From positions 62,001 to 126,000 of the forward strand of contig JAPDQV010000001.1 in the NCBI GenBank assembly GCA_034505495.1: a stretch of 64,000 nucleotides of DNA, written 5' to 3'. This document shows positions 16,683 through 25,314 of the stretch, piece by piece. This DNA comes from a candidate division KSB1 bacterium. Lineage in GTDB: Bacteria > Zhuqueibacterota > Zhuqueibacteria > Residuimicrobiales > Krinioviventaceae. Every line of letters begins with the position of its first letter. The first letter of the stretch is position 1. A model generated the notes under the pieces. The model ran no database searches, had not been told where the DNA came from, and saw only the letters and a list, made by a program, of their open reading frames with translations. The translations under genes were made by a program, and so were the position numbers.

Positions 16683-17347
16683 TGGGTCAAAGCGTAAATG
16701 ACAATGTTCGTTCCCATCTGCAGGGCCTGCTCGCGCACCTCGAAGGGATCACCGTGTACATCTGCATCCGCCCAGCCGTCGGAGATGTTGCTTTCGTAAG
16801 TATAGAAAACGACCATTCTGCCTTCGTGAAAGTAAGCATAGCCTTTGGGCGGTTTGGAGTCATGCTCATGAATTTTCGGCAGCCCTGTCGGGAACTGAAA
16901 ATGACAGTGGTATATCTCGTGAGAGAAAGGCAACTCTACCATCTCCTTATCCGGAAAAACGCGGGCCATTTCCCTTCGGAAAGAATCATCCATGCCGTAA
17001 TCATCATCGGCGTAAAGAAATCCCCCGGAAGTGAGATATTTGCGAAGCCGCTCCACTTCCTGATCGGAAAAAGCGACGCGGCCGTGGCCGGTCATAAATA
17101 GAAACGGTACGGAAAAGAGCTCCTCATCCATCAAAGAAATACGGATTTCATCCTTGGCAGCCGGAACGGTGGTGTTCTCGCGCAAAAATTGAAGCAGATT
17201 GGGAATGATCGAGGGATCGTTATACCAATCTCCGCCGCCGGAGTATTTGAGACGTGCGATGACGAATCGGCCTTCTGTCGCTTCTTGAGCAGACAGCTGG
17301 GACAGCAAAATAAACAAGAGCCAGATTGTCATCCGTCGACACGGCAT
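16679..17347 (-). CDS. DUF4159-family secreted protein (GATase/ThuA-like fold)
   Basis: 222 residues with a signal peptide (MTIWLLFILLSQLSAQEA). The mature protein has RFVIARLKYSGGGDWYNDPS, FLFMTGHGRVAFSDQEVERL and the motif GGFLYADDDYGMDDSFRREM, which identify DUF4159, a family related to ThuA/GATase1-like domains and lacking the catalytic cysteine. It is the first gene of a DUF4159-DUF4175-TPR-AsnB-like-YjbQ series, starting 19 bases after the SurA-like gene. GGAAGGA lies a little upstream of the ATG; a second ATG at 17332 is possible. Confidence 0.8.
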   Translation of the reverse strand: MPCRRMTIWLLFILLSQLSAQEATEGRFVIARLKYSGGGDWYNDPSIIPNLLQFLRENTTVPAAKDEIRISLMDEELFSVPFLFMTGHGRVAFSDQEVERLRKYLTSGGFLYADDDYGMDDSFRREMARVFPDKEMVELPFSHEIYHCHFQFPTGLPKIHEHDSKPPKGYAYFHEGRMVVFYTYESNISDGWADADVHGDPFEVREQALQMGTNIVIYALTQ

Positions 17348-17366
17348 TATTGCGGCAGTTTCCTTC

Positions 17367-18659
17367 CTACTCCTGCAAATCAGGATCTTTAATTTCTACA
17401 AAGACCTGCTTTTTCAGTTCATTGAGCCACTTTTGCAGCTCCTGCTGCCTTTTATAATTTAACGCCGCCTGTTCGATTCGATCGTAATCCTTATCAAAAT
17501 CCAATTCGCGCGCCTGTTCGCGGGCATTCAGTTTGAGAATATGAAAACCGTAAGAGGTCTTTACGGGGTCACTGATTTCGCCCGGTTTTAGGCCGGTCAG
17601 CGCAAAGACGAATTCCTTTGCCATTCGTCTCAGCTGTTCAACTTCATATCGACCAAGATGGCCTTTGTCATTCTTGGTGGATGCATCGTCGGAATATTTG
17701 AGCACCATTTCCTCAAAATCGGCACCGTTCATCAATTCCTGATGAATTCGCTTGATCTTTTCCGCCGCAGCCAACTCGTCTTCACGCTTCGGCTTTATGG
17801 CAACCAAGATATGACGGGTCCTAAGCTTATCCCCGCGCTTCTCTTCCATCTTGATGATGTGAAAACCAAACTGCGACTCGACGACATCTGATATTTCCCC
17901 CGGCTGAAGTTTTACGGCTGCTTCGACATATTCGCGCACCAAATCGGTACGTGAGACAAAGCCGAGGTCTCCGCCGCGTTCTGCCGAGCCCGGATCGTCC
18001 GAAACCGCTTTGGCCAATTCTGCGAAATCAGCACCCGTCAACAATCGCCGGCGTATTTGCATAGCGCGGTCCAGAGCCTCCAGGCGCGCCGATTCGCCGG
18101 GCTTGATTTCCACTAAAATATGGCTGATGTCCACGCTTTCATTGATTCTGCCGATCGAGTCTTTCTTGCTTTCATAGAATTGGCGAACCTCTCGGCGTGA
18201 TAATTTGATTTTAGACAGCTTTTTCTCTTGGACGGTGTTCGCGCGAAGTTCCTTCTCAATTTCTTTGCGGTAATTGCGCCGTATCTGTGAGAGAGGCATC
18301 CCCAGCGCCTCTTCCAGCCGACTCTCACCGCCTGCCTGTTGGATGGCAGCCTGCATCTGCTGCTCTAAATAGGCATCCACTTGTCGTTCATCGGCTTTTA
18401 TGGTATCGAGATCGGCCTGAATAACGAGCAGCTCCTTATTCACCAGATTGCGCAACGCAATTCTGCGCATTTTTTGGAATTGAGCAGGATCGCGCACCGG
18501 ATCTATACCCATTTGCGAAGCCATCAGCCAGGCCGTTTGGGTGACTTCGGAATCCAAGATAATCTCATCGTCAACAATGGCTGCAATTCGATCCAAAAGG
18601 TCCTGTGCTCCAGCCGTCAACATCGATAATAGAAAGAGAAATAGAATAAATTTTTTCAT
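17367..18659 (-). CDS. SurA-like periplasmic chaperone / peptidyl-prolyl isomerase
   Basis: 430 residues with a signal peptide (FILFLFLLSMLTAGAQ). The SurA N-terminal chaperone region (DRIAAIVDDEIILDSEV) is followed by two parvulin domains, at about 175-275 (ISHILVEIKPGESA ... GGDLGFVSRTDLV ... SQFGFHIIKMEEKRG) and about 280-385 (RTRHILVAIKPKRED ... KGHLGRYEVEQL ... TSYGFHILKLNARE). The length and order match SurA, which escorts outer-membrane proteins to the BAM complex. It is the third of three consecutive parvulin genes, two bases after the previous one. Confidence 0.88.
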   Translation of the reverse strand: MKKFILFLFLLSMLTAGAQDLLDRIAAIVDDEIILDSEVTQTAWLMASQMGIDPVRDPAQFQKMRRIALRNLVNKELLVIQADLDTIKADERQVDAYLEQQMQAAIQQAGGESRLEEALGMPLSQIRRNYRKEIEKELRANTVQEKKLSKIKLSRREVRQFYESKKDSIGRINESVDISHILVEIKPGESARLEALDRAMQIRRRLLTGADFAELAKAVSDDPGSAERGGDLGFVSRTDLVREYVEAAVKLQPGEISDVVESQFGFHIIKMEEKRGDKLRTRHILVAIKPKREDELAAAEKIKRIHQELMNGADFEEMVLKYSDDASTKNDKGHLGRYEVEQLRRMAKEFVFALTGLKPGEISDPVKTSYGFHILKLNAREQARELDFDKDYDRIEQAALNYKRQQELQKWLNELKKQVFVEIKDPDLQE

Positions 18660-18661
18660 GT

Positions 18662-19519
18662 CTATTCCTTATTATACAAAGATCTCAGCTCGCCCCAATT
18701 GATTGATGCGTTTCTTTTGTCCTTTAATTCATTAAGGAGCCGATTGTATTCTTGATCGCGTTTGTAAGCTTTTACTTTTTGCTCGACCGCTTTGCGCGCT
18801 TCTTCGAAAGACTGCTTTTCGCCCCGCGGATAAACTGCCGCTAATTTGACCACATAGTAGCCGATCGGCGTTTGGATGGGTTGGCTGATTTCACCCAGCT
18901 TCATGGTGGGAATTTTGCGTTTCAACGCTTCGGGCAGAACGGAAAGCGGCACCTTTTCCACACGCCCCTCGGCGTTCTTGCTTTCGTGCTCGGACAGCTC
19001 TTTGGCCACGATGCCGAAACTCTCGCCGTTTTTGAGTCGCTGAAACGCCTCATCCGCGTTTGCGCTGCTTTGAGTAAAGATGATTTGCAGATCGTAAAAA
19101 TTTTCAGGCCTGATGAACTCGCCGCCTTTGCTGTCATAATAGGTTCTGAGCTCAGTCTCGCTGACGGTCACCTTTTCATCGATGTTCTTTCTGATATACA
19201 ATGCAAACACATAATCCCGTTCAATCTCGCGGAGCTTTTTTCTGACTTCCGGATCCTTGGTAAAACCTTCCTCCAGAGCCTGTTGATAAATGATTTCTTT
19301 GTCCAGCCAGCGTTGAAGATAATTCTGCGCCTGAACCTCCGAAATTTCTACTCCTTCCGGCTGCGGCAAAGCCTCCTTGAGCTCGGCCATTGTAAATTTG
19401 ACGTCGCCGACTTCGGCAACGATCGGAGAAGAGCTTTTCCCCGACCCTTTGCCGCATGAAAAAAAGACGGCAACAAGAAGGCTCGCCGCCGCCCAAAGTC
19501 CCTTGTAATTAAGCTGCAC
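18662..19519 (-). CDS. Parvulin-type (PpiC) peptidyl-prolyl isomerase, probable lipoprotein
   Basis: 285 residues from a GTG start at 19519, supported by AAGGAAGC eight bases upstream and by an 11-base overlap with the preceding gene. A hydrophobic segment ends LVAVFFSCGKGSGKSS, a lipobox-like site with Cys22 and a Gly/Ser tether. A SurA-N-like helical domain (LQRWLDKEIIYQQALEEGF) precedes one parvulin domain (about 140-240, with PIQTPIGYYVVKLAAVY). It is likely anchored to a membrane and assists folding of exported proteins along with its two neighbours. Confidence 0.8.
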   Translation of the reverse strand: MQLNYKGLWAAASLLVAVFFSCGKGSGKSSSPIVAEVGDVKFTMAELKEALPQPEGVEISEVQAQNYLQRWLDKEIIYQQALEEGFTKDPEVRKKLREIERDYVFALYIRKNIDEKVTVSETELRTYYDSKGGEFIRPENFYDLQIIFTQSSANADEAFQRLKNGESFGIVAKELSEHESKNAEGRVEKVPLSVLPEALKRKIPTMKLGEISQPIQTPIGYYVVKLAAVYPRGEKQSFEEARKAVEQKVKAYKRDQEYNRLLNELKDKRNASINWGELRSLYNKE

Positions 19520-21254
19520 GATTTGCTTCCTTTTTCAAAATCGACTTGTTGATTACAATAGGCGTCGTCGCTTTCAGTTGATTCAGCCAGGCATCCATCA
19601 ATTCTTTTTGGCGGGCCAAACGGTATTCCCGCCGAGCTTTGCGCAGCGTTTCCTGCAGATCCAAGAGTCCGCCCTCTTTACGATCCAAAACCTGAATGAT
19701 GGCCCAGCCGGTGGCAATTTTTAAGGGTTTTGAGTACTCTCCTGCAGTGAGTCTGGCGGCGGTTCTCGCTACGGCGCCCTTTTCCTCCGTCGAAAGCCAA
19801 CCTATGAGGCCGCCGTTTTCTTTCGTTTCGAAGTCCTCGTTATAGGCGGCTTCGAGTTCTGCAAAATCGGCTCCGCTTTGCAGTTGATCATAGATTTCAT
19901 AGGCAAGCGCTTCGTCTTTGACGACAATTTGCCGCACTTGGACCTGCGCACCTTTTTCGAAAATGTGTCTGTTTTGGTGATAAAACTGCTCGATCTCTTC
20001 GTCCGTAACGGTTATTTTGTCAAACACCTCACGGCGCCGTAGGCGATCGGCAAGAAGTTTTGTCTCTTCGCGCTGTACGAGCTTTTTTATCTCCCGACTT
20101 TTATCATAGCCTTTCTCATAACCGTAACGGGTAATCAAGCGCCGGGGAACGTTACGGCTGAGAAAGGTCTTGATTTCTTTCGCGGTTGTGAGATAAGGTC
20201 TGCGACGGGGAGAAATCTTTTCATAGGCGCGCACCGCATCTTCGACGGTAAATTTTCCGCCTTTAAAAACGGCCAGCGGCAATGAACGCTGTTCCGCCGT
20301 CAGAGAATCGAGAAAGACCAACGGATCCCGTCGCGGATCGATGTTCTTTTTCGGAGCATTGAGAAAGAATTGCAGCAGAGAATCCTGCGAAGCGGCAGGA
20401 TATTCGGCTTTGTAATATTTTTCGATCTTGTCGACGAACGCATTATAGGCGCTGTCCAATTGCCTGCTCATAGGACGATAGAAGCTGGTGCGAAGATCCT
20501 CTTTGACCTTGCCGAAAGACTGCTGTTGCGTCCGGCGGACATTCTCCAATTTGATGAGATGGTAGCCGCGTTTTGTTTCCACCACCGGAGAAATTTGCCC
20601 GCGCCGCAGCTTTGATACGGCTTTAAAGAAAGCATCGTCATATCCACGATCTCCCCATCGCAGGAAGCCCAAGTCTCCGCCCTTTCCTGCACTCAAAGAA
20701 TCTTTGGAAAATTGCCTGGCCGCCTCTTCGAATGAAAAACCGCGCAGCAAACGCCGACGCAATTGCTCGAGCTCCGCCTTGGCTTCAGGTGAACGATCCG
20801 GATCATCTTTTTTCTTAAGTTTCGGCTTGGGAATGAAAATGTGCCTGACGTGATATTCCTTGCTCAGGCGACGGTATTTTTCCCTGACCATGTCGTCGGG
20901 AATCATTTTATCAATAACTTTGTCTTTTATCACTGCGGCATACACTTGTCCGTCGCGATATGTTACTAGACGTTCCTGAATGTCCTCGGATTTTTGTAAT
21001 CCTTCCCTGCGCGCAGCCAACGCGATCAGCTCATCTTCGACAAGCTGATTGGTATTGTCCCATAACACACCATAGGAAAAGGGACCGTTTGAACGACTGC
21101 TTTCTTTGGCGAGTTGAATAACGTCCTCCAATAAAATGACGTGATTGCCGACGCGGGCCGCCACTTGAGAATCACCGCATTGAAGGACAACCCCCAAAGC
21201 AAAAAGAAAAAACAACCGTTGCAGTAACCGACCCTTTTTCATCTCCTTCTCCAT
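19509..21254 (-). CDS. Parvulin-type (PpiC) foldase with two parvulin domains, possible lipoprotein
   Basis: 581 residues. The N-terminal hydrophobic stretch LFFLFALGVVLQCGDSQ contains a Cys that could be lipidated, though Gln at -1 is unusual. One parvulin domain (about 140-245) contains VRHIFIPKPKLKKKDDP, GGDLGFLRWGDRGYDDAFF and TKRGYHLIKLENVRR. A second, at about 430-545, contains VRQIVVKDEALAYEIYDQL, NGGLIGWLSTEEKGAV and IATGWAIIQVLDRKEGG. Helical chaperone regions lie between and around. It begins the foldase trio downstream of mfd. The start at 21254 is uncertain; an ATG at 21242 is also possible. Confidence 0.8.
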   Translation of the reverse strand: MEKEMKKGRLLQRLFFLFALGVVLQCGDSQVAARVGNHVILLEDVIQLAKESSRSNGPFSYGVLWDNTNQLVEDELIALAARREGLQKSEDIQERLVTYRDGQVYAAVIKDKVIDKMIPDDMVREKYRRLSKEYHVRHIFIPKPKLKKKDDPDRSPEAKAELEQLRRRLLRGFSFEEAARQFSKDSLSAGKGGDLGFLRWGDRGYDDAFFKAVSKLRRGQISPVVETKRGYHLIKLENVRRTQQQSFGKVKEDLRTSFYRPMSRQLDSAYNAFVDKIEKYYKAEYPAASQDSLLQFFLNAPKKNIDPRRDPLVFLDSLTAEQRSLPLAVFKGGKFTVEDAVRAYEKISPRRRPYLTTAKEIKTFLSRNVPRRLITRYGYEKGYDKSREIKKLVQREETKLLADRLRRREVFDKITVTDEEIEQFYHQNRHIFEKGAQVQVRQIVVKDEALAYEIYDQLQSGADFAELEAAYNEDFETKENGGLIGWLSTEEKGAVARTAARLTAGEYSKPLKIATGWAIIQVLDRKEGGLLDLQETLRKARREYRLARQKELMDAWLNQLKATTPIVINKSILKKEANRAA

Positions 21255-21310
21255 CGATGCGTTGAGAAATTTGTATCCATTTATTTTACAATAGATTAAA
21301 ATCTACTCAT

Positions 21311-24300
21311 TTAGAGCAATTTTTGCAAGAAGTTTTTGGTTTCGCCGAGCTTATGACTGCCGGTAAGCCGAAATTCAATGACCAGGCGGTTCTTTTGTCG
21401 CAAATCACGCAATTCTACCTGCCCTGAGGCTGCTTCGGCAATTCGACCCAGCCAAACTGACCTCTGCGGCCCCGAGGGAATATCTTCATAGCAGATTTCA
21501 CCGCTGAACAGCTTTTCTTTAACGGTAATGCGTTTAAATTTCAACAAGGACGCCAACAGTTTCACGGCTAAATAATCGAACAAATTTTGCACGCGTTGCG
21601 GCAATCTGCCGAAACGATCGACGACTTCCGCCTTTATGCTATCAATTTCTTCGATCTTTTCCGCCATTACCAGACGGCGATAAATATCAATCCTCTCTGC
21701 CGCTGAAGAAATATAATCTTCCGGTATGTAGGCGTCGATCTCTACCTCGATAAGGGTTTCAAATCTTTCCTTTTTCTCAACGACGGGTTCAAGATTGAGT
21801 TCCTGGCGAAGTTCCGTAACCGCTTCATGCAGGACGCGTGTATACAACTCGTAACCCAGCGAATGAATAAATCCCGATTGTTCCGCCCCAAAGATATTTC
21901 CTGCGCCGCGAATTTCCAGATCGCGCATGGCTATTTTAAAGCCGGAGCCCAAAGCGGTGAATTCTTGAATGGCCTGCAGTCTTTTAACGGCTTCGCGGCT
22001 CAGCTTGTTTAACGGAGGAACGAGGAGATAAGCAAAAGCCTGCTGATCCGATCGTCCTACCCGCCCGCGCAGCTGATAAAGCTGCGCCAAACCAAGCTTG
22101 TCGGCTCGATTGATGATCAGCGTATTCGCGCGCGGCATATCGATACCGTTTTCGATGATCATGGTGCTGACCAGCACATCGATCGAGCCGTTTATGAAGC
22201 GAAGCATGATATCTTCCAGCTCTCGGGGCTTCATTTGCCCGTGCGCAACGTCGATCGATACCTCGGGAACCAATTGCCGAAGATGCGAAGCAATATTGTA
22301 TATCGATTGGATGCGATTGTGAACAAAGAAAACCTGTCCGCCGCGCTCCTTTTCGAAAAGAATGGCCTGCCGAATCAGGTCAGGGTCGAAACGGCTGATC
22401 TCGGTGATGATAGGCAATCGATTGTGCGGAGGAGAATTGATGATCGAAATGTCTTTAGCACCGACTATCGCCATGTGAAGCGTCCGAGGAATCGGGGTGG
22501 CCGACATCAGCAACGTATCGACATTCTTTTTCATCATCTTGATTTTTTCTTTGTGCATAACCCCGAACCGCTGCTCCTCGTCGATGATCAGCAGCCCGAG
22601 ATCCTTGAACTGAACGTCATTCGAAAGCAGCCGATGCGTGCCGATAATCAAATCAATTTTGCCGTCACGAAGATCTTGGACGATCTCTTTTTGCTCTTTT
22701 TCACTTTTGAATCGGGAAAGCACTTCAATTCGCACGGGAAAGCTTTTCATACGCATTCGAAATGTATTGTAATGCTGCTGCGCTAAAATGGTGGTAGGCG
22801 CCAGCAGAGCGACCTGTTTTCCCTCCAAGACGGCTTTGAAAGCAGCGCGAACCGCCACTTCGGTTTTTCCGTATCCGACGTCTCCGCAGATCAGCCTCTC
22901 CATCGGGTAGGGCGAGCACATATCCGCCTTAACATCACGAATGGCCGCCGATTGGTCTATGGTTTCTTCATATTCGAACGAAGCTTCCAGCTCTTTTTCC
23001 CAAACTGTGTCCTCAGAAAATGCATAGCCGGGTTTGCTTTTCCGCTCGGCATAAAGCTCGATCAACTCCTTGGCAATCTCTTTGATCCGTTTGCGCGTTC
23101 GCGTCTTGAGCTTTTCCCATTCCACGCTTCCCAACTTGCTCAACTCCGGAACGGCGGCGTCCTGGGCGGCGTATTTCTGTACGCGGTCCATTTTCTCGAG
23201 CGGCACATAAAGGCGGTCTCCGTCTCGATACTCAATGGTCAGACATTCCGTCTGACGTCCGTAAGCGGTAATTTTTTCCAATCCGCGAAAAATACCGATG
23301 CCGTAATCATCATGAACCACATAGTCGCCTAGTCTCAGCGTCAATTCGGTTTTGGGAAGCACATTGCGTCCCGCCAAACGATCGGCTTTGGGCTGATGAA
23401 ATCGGCCGTACAACTCCTTCGGTGTAACAAGCAGGAAATGCTTTGCCGGCCAGATGAGGCCTGAAGATAACGCAGCGGTGGAAAAGTGGAAAAGTTGTGG
23501 AAACCCTTCATCTTCGAACAGGTCTTGGATGCGCTTTTCCTGAGTTTCCGAGCCGCAGGCGACGACCATGAACGGTTCCGAGTACTGTTGCGCAAATTGC
23601 TCGCAATAGCTTTTCGCCAGTCTCAGATTTCCGCCGAAAGACGGCGGCGTTTCGACGCCGAAATGAACATCGGCTTTTCCGTCATGACCGGCAGTAAATC
23701 TAATTACCTGAAAAGAGTTTAAAAAAGAATCGACCTCCGAATAAGAAAAATAGTACTGCTCAGCCTCTATTTCCCACTGGGAAGGGTGTCCGGGAGAAAA
23801 TCGCTTGCGAAAAGCCTCCTCATAATCATTTGCAGCGCTTGCCAAAAGCTCTTCGGCAGGCATCCACAACAAGGCCTGCGGATCAAGGTAGTGGATTAGC
23901 GAGCTTTTAAACGGGATGGCGCTGGATGCGCTTTCGTGCAGGGTTGCAAAAGGTCCGCCGCAGGCCGGCGGAAAAATTTCAAGCTCAATACAGCTTTCAA
24001 TGGATTTTTGGCTTTCGGGATCGAATCGGCGAATGGATTCAATTTGGTCACCAAAGAATTCAATCCGATAGGGAAGCTCGGCTTCAAAGAGAAAAATATC
24101 GACGATGCCGCCGCGAACGCTGAATTCTCCGGGAAAATCAACCCGTTCTTCGCGGTTGTATCCCATCTCCGCCAGCTGGCGGACGAAATGAGTGAAAGCG
24201 AGCTCTGAGCCGGTTTTGAGAATGATCGAGTACAGATCGGTGTCCTCTTCGCTGCCGATCTTTTCCATCATTGCTTCGATCGTCGTAACCAAAAGGAGCG

Positions 24301-24649
24301 GTTTTTTGCGGCGAAGCTGCTTGATGACATTGATTCTTCGCCCGATATCGCCTGCCGCCGGCCCGATTTCATTCCACAATTGCTGTTTGAACGCCGGGAA
24401 AAAGAGGACCTCGTTCGGTTCGCAGAGAGATTCCAGATCATCGCAAAACTGCTTGGCTTCGTTCATGTCGTGAAGAATGACGACGATCTGCTTTTGAAAT
24501 CGTCGAAATGCTGCGGCGACGACGAAAGCAGGGGACGAGCCGCCCAAACCCGCCAAGCGAATTTTATTTCCGGCCTCGCAGGCTCTGCAGAAGCGTTCGA
24601 ATTCCGGAGATTGTTCAAACAGGGATTGAACGTTGCGCAGGGTCATCAT
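21311..24649 (-). CDS. mfd: Transcription-repair coupling factor Mfd
   Basis: 1112 residues. The N-terminal UvrB-like domain (about 1-350) is followed by the RNA-polymerase-interacting region with KLGDYVVHDDYGIGIFRGL, the helicase motor with Walker A GDVGYGKTEVA, LLAPTTILAQQH, DEEQRFGV and TLLMSATPIPRTL, and motif VI in QLRGRVGRSD. The C-terminal TRCF domain includes AAERIDIYRRL. Mfd removes stalled RNA polymerase and recruits UvrA. I choose the ATG at 24649, which overlaps the rsmG stop (ATGATGA); the 66 in-frame residues further upstream lie inside rsmG and are Arg/Ala-rich without homology signs. Confidence 0.96.
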   Translation of the reverse strand: MMTLRNVQSLFEQSPEFERFCRACEAGNKIRLAGLGGSSPAFVVAAAFRRFQKQIVVILHDMNEAKQFCDDLESLCEPNEVLFFPAFKQQLWNEIGPAAGDIGRRINVIKQLRRKKPLLLVTTIEAMMEKIGSEEDTDLYSIILKTGSELAFTHFVRQLAEMGYNREERVDFPGEFSVRGGIVDIFLFEAELPYRIEFFGDQIESIRRFDPESQKSIESCIELEIFPPACGGPFATLHESASSAIPFKSSLIHYLDPQALLWMPAEELLASAANDYEEAFRKRFSPGHPSQWEIEAEQYYFSYSEVDSFLNSFQVIRFTAGHDGKADVHFGVETPPSFGGNLRLAKSYCEQFAQQYSEPFMVVACGSETQEKRIQDLFEDEGFPQLFHFSTAALSSGLIWPAKHFLLVTPKELYGRFHQPKADRLAGRNVLPKTELTLRLGDYVVHDDYGIGIFRGLEKITAYGRQTECLTIEYRDGDRLYVPLEKMDRVQKYAAQDAAVPELSKLGSVEWEKLKTRTRKRIKEIAKELIELYAERKSKPGYAFSEDTVWEKELEASFEYEETIDQSAAIRDVKADMCSPYPMERLICGDVGYGKTEVAVRAAFKAVLEGKQVALLAPTTILAQQHYNTFRMRMKSFPVRIEVLSRFKSEKEQKEIVQDLRDGKIDLIIGTHRLLSNDVQFKDLGLLIIDEEQRFGVMHKEKIKMMKKNVDTLLMSATPIPRTLHMAIVGAKDISIINSPPHNRLPIITEISRFDPDLIRQAILFEKERGGQVFFVHNRIQSIYNIASHLRQLVPEVSIDVAHGQMKPRELEDIMLRFINGSIDVLVSTMIIENGIDMPRANTLIINRADKLGLAQLYQLRGRVGRSDQQAFAYLLVPPLNKLSREAVKRLQAIQEFTALGSGFKIAMRDLEIRGAGNIFGAEQSGFIHSLGYELYTRVLHEAVTELRQELNLEPVVEKKERFETLIEVEIDAYIPEDYISSAAERIDIYRRLVMAEKIEEIDSIKAEVVDRFGRLPQRVQNLFDYLAVKLLASLLKFKRITVKEKLFSGEICYEDIPSGPQRSVWLGRIAEAASGQVELRDLRQKNRLVIEFRLTGSHKLGETKNFLQKLL

Positions 24650-25314
24650 GAAACTTTTCGGTAGTTGTTTTCTGAGCGGCGGACACAAACGATGTATTTG
24701 GGATCGTCCGTCATGGTCGGCAGCGGCAGGATTTGCGTGATTACGCTCGCCTCGCGCAGCAACTCGCGCATTTCCTCGTCGATTGAGCCGCCCTTTTGCG
24801 CCAGCAGCAAACCTTTCTTTTTCAGCAGCGGTTCGGACCATTTCCAAAGCTTCGGCAGCGCGGCGACAGACCGAGCAACCACTACATCAAACCGTTGTCG
24901 AAACTCCTGTTTGAATTGAGGTGATTCGGCGCGGTCACAGACAACCAGGGTGTTTTTCAGTCCGAGAGATATAGTCGTATCTTTAAGAAACCGGCTCTTT
25001 TTTTGGATCGAATCGAGCAGGACGACCTTCAAGGCAGGTTTTAAAATCGCAATGATGATGCCGGGGAATCCGGCGCCGCTGCCGAGATCCAACAGCACTC
25101 CCTGGTCGGGAATTTCAGCCAGGCGCGCGATTGCGACGGATTCGAAAACATGTCGGGCCACAAGACGGTGAATGTCCTTGCGGGAGACCAAGTTGATCTG
25201 CTGATTGGTTTGCTCGACCGCCTCAATATAGCGACGAAACAACGATATTTGCGGCTCCTGAAGAGCAAACAAACGGACAAGGGTGTCGAATGCTTGTTGG
25301 TTTTCAGGCGTCAT
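24646..25314 (-). CDS. rsmG: 16S rRNA (guanine527-N7)-methyltransferase RsmG
   Basis: 222 residues. The N-terminal helix has TNQQINLVSRKD, close to the family N-L-T/V-xxxD pattern, followed by the SAM-binding LLDLGSGAGFPGIIIAIL loop, VLLDSIQKKSRFL and VVVARSVAALPKL. It methylates G527 of 16S rRNA. The order mnmE-mnmG-rsmG is the classic origin-near arrangement. Its ATG lies inside the overlap with mnmG (11 bases), right at a parS site. It is followed by mfd rather than by parA/parB. Confidence 0.95.
   Translation of the reverse strand: MTPENQQAFDTLVRLFALQEPQISLFRRYIEAVEQTNQQINLVSRKDIHRLVARHVFESVAIARLAEIPDQGVLLDLGSGAGFPGIIIAILKPALKVVLLDSIQKKSRFLKDTTISLGLKNTLVVCDRAESPQFKQEFRQRFDVVVARSVAALPKLWKWSEPLLKKKGLLLAQKGGSIDEEMRELLREASVITQILPLPTMTDDPKYIVCVRRSENNYRKVS

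Noticed and set aside
24650-24847. 66-residue N-terminal extension of Mfd
   Set aside because: The segment falls within rsmG, is Arg/Ala-rich and has no place in the Mfd architecture; the ATG at 24649 overlaps the rsmG stop.
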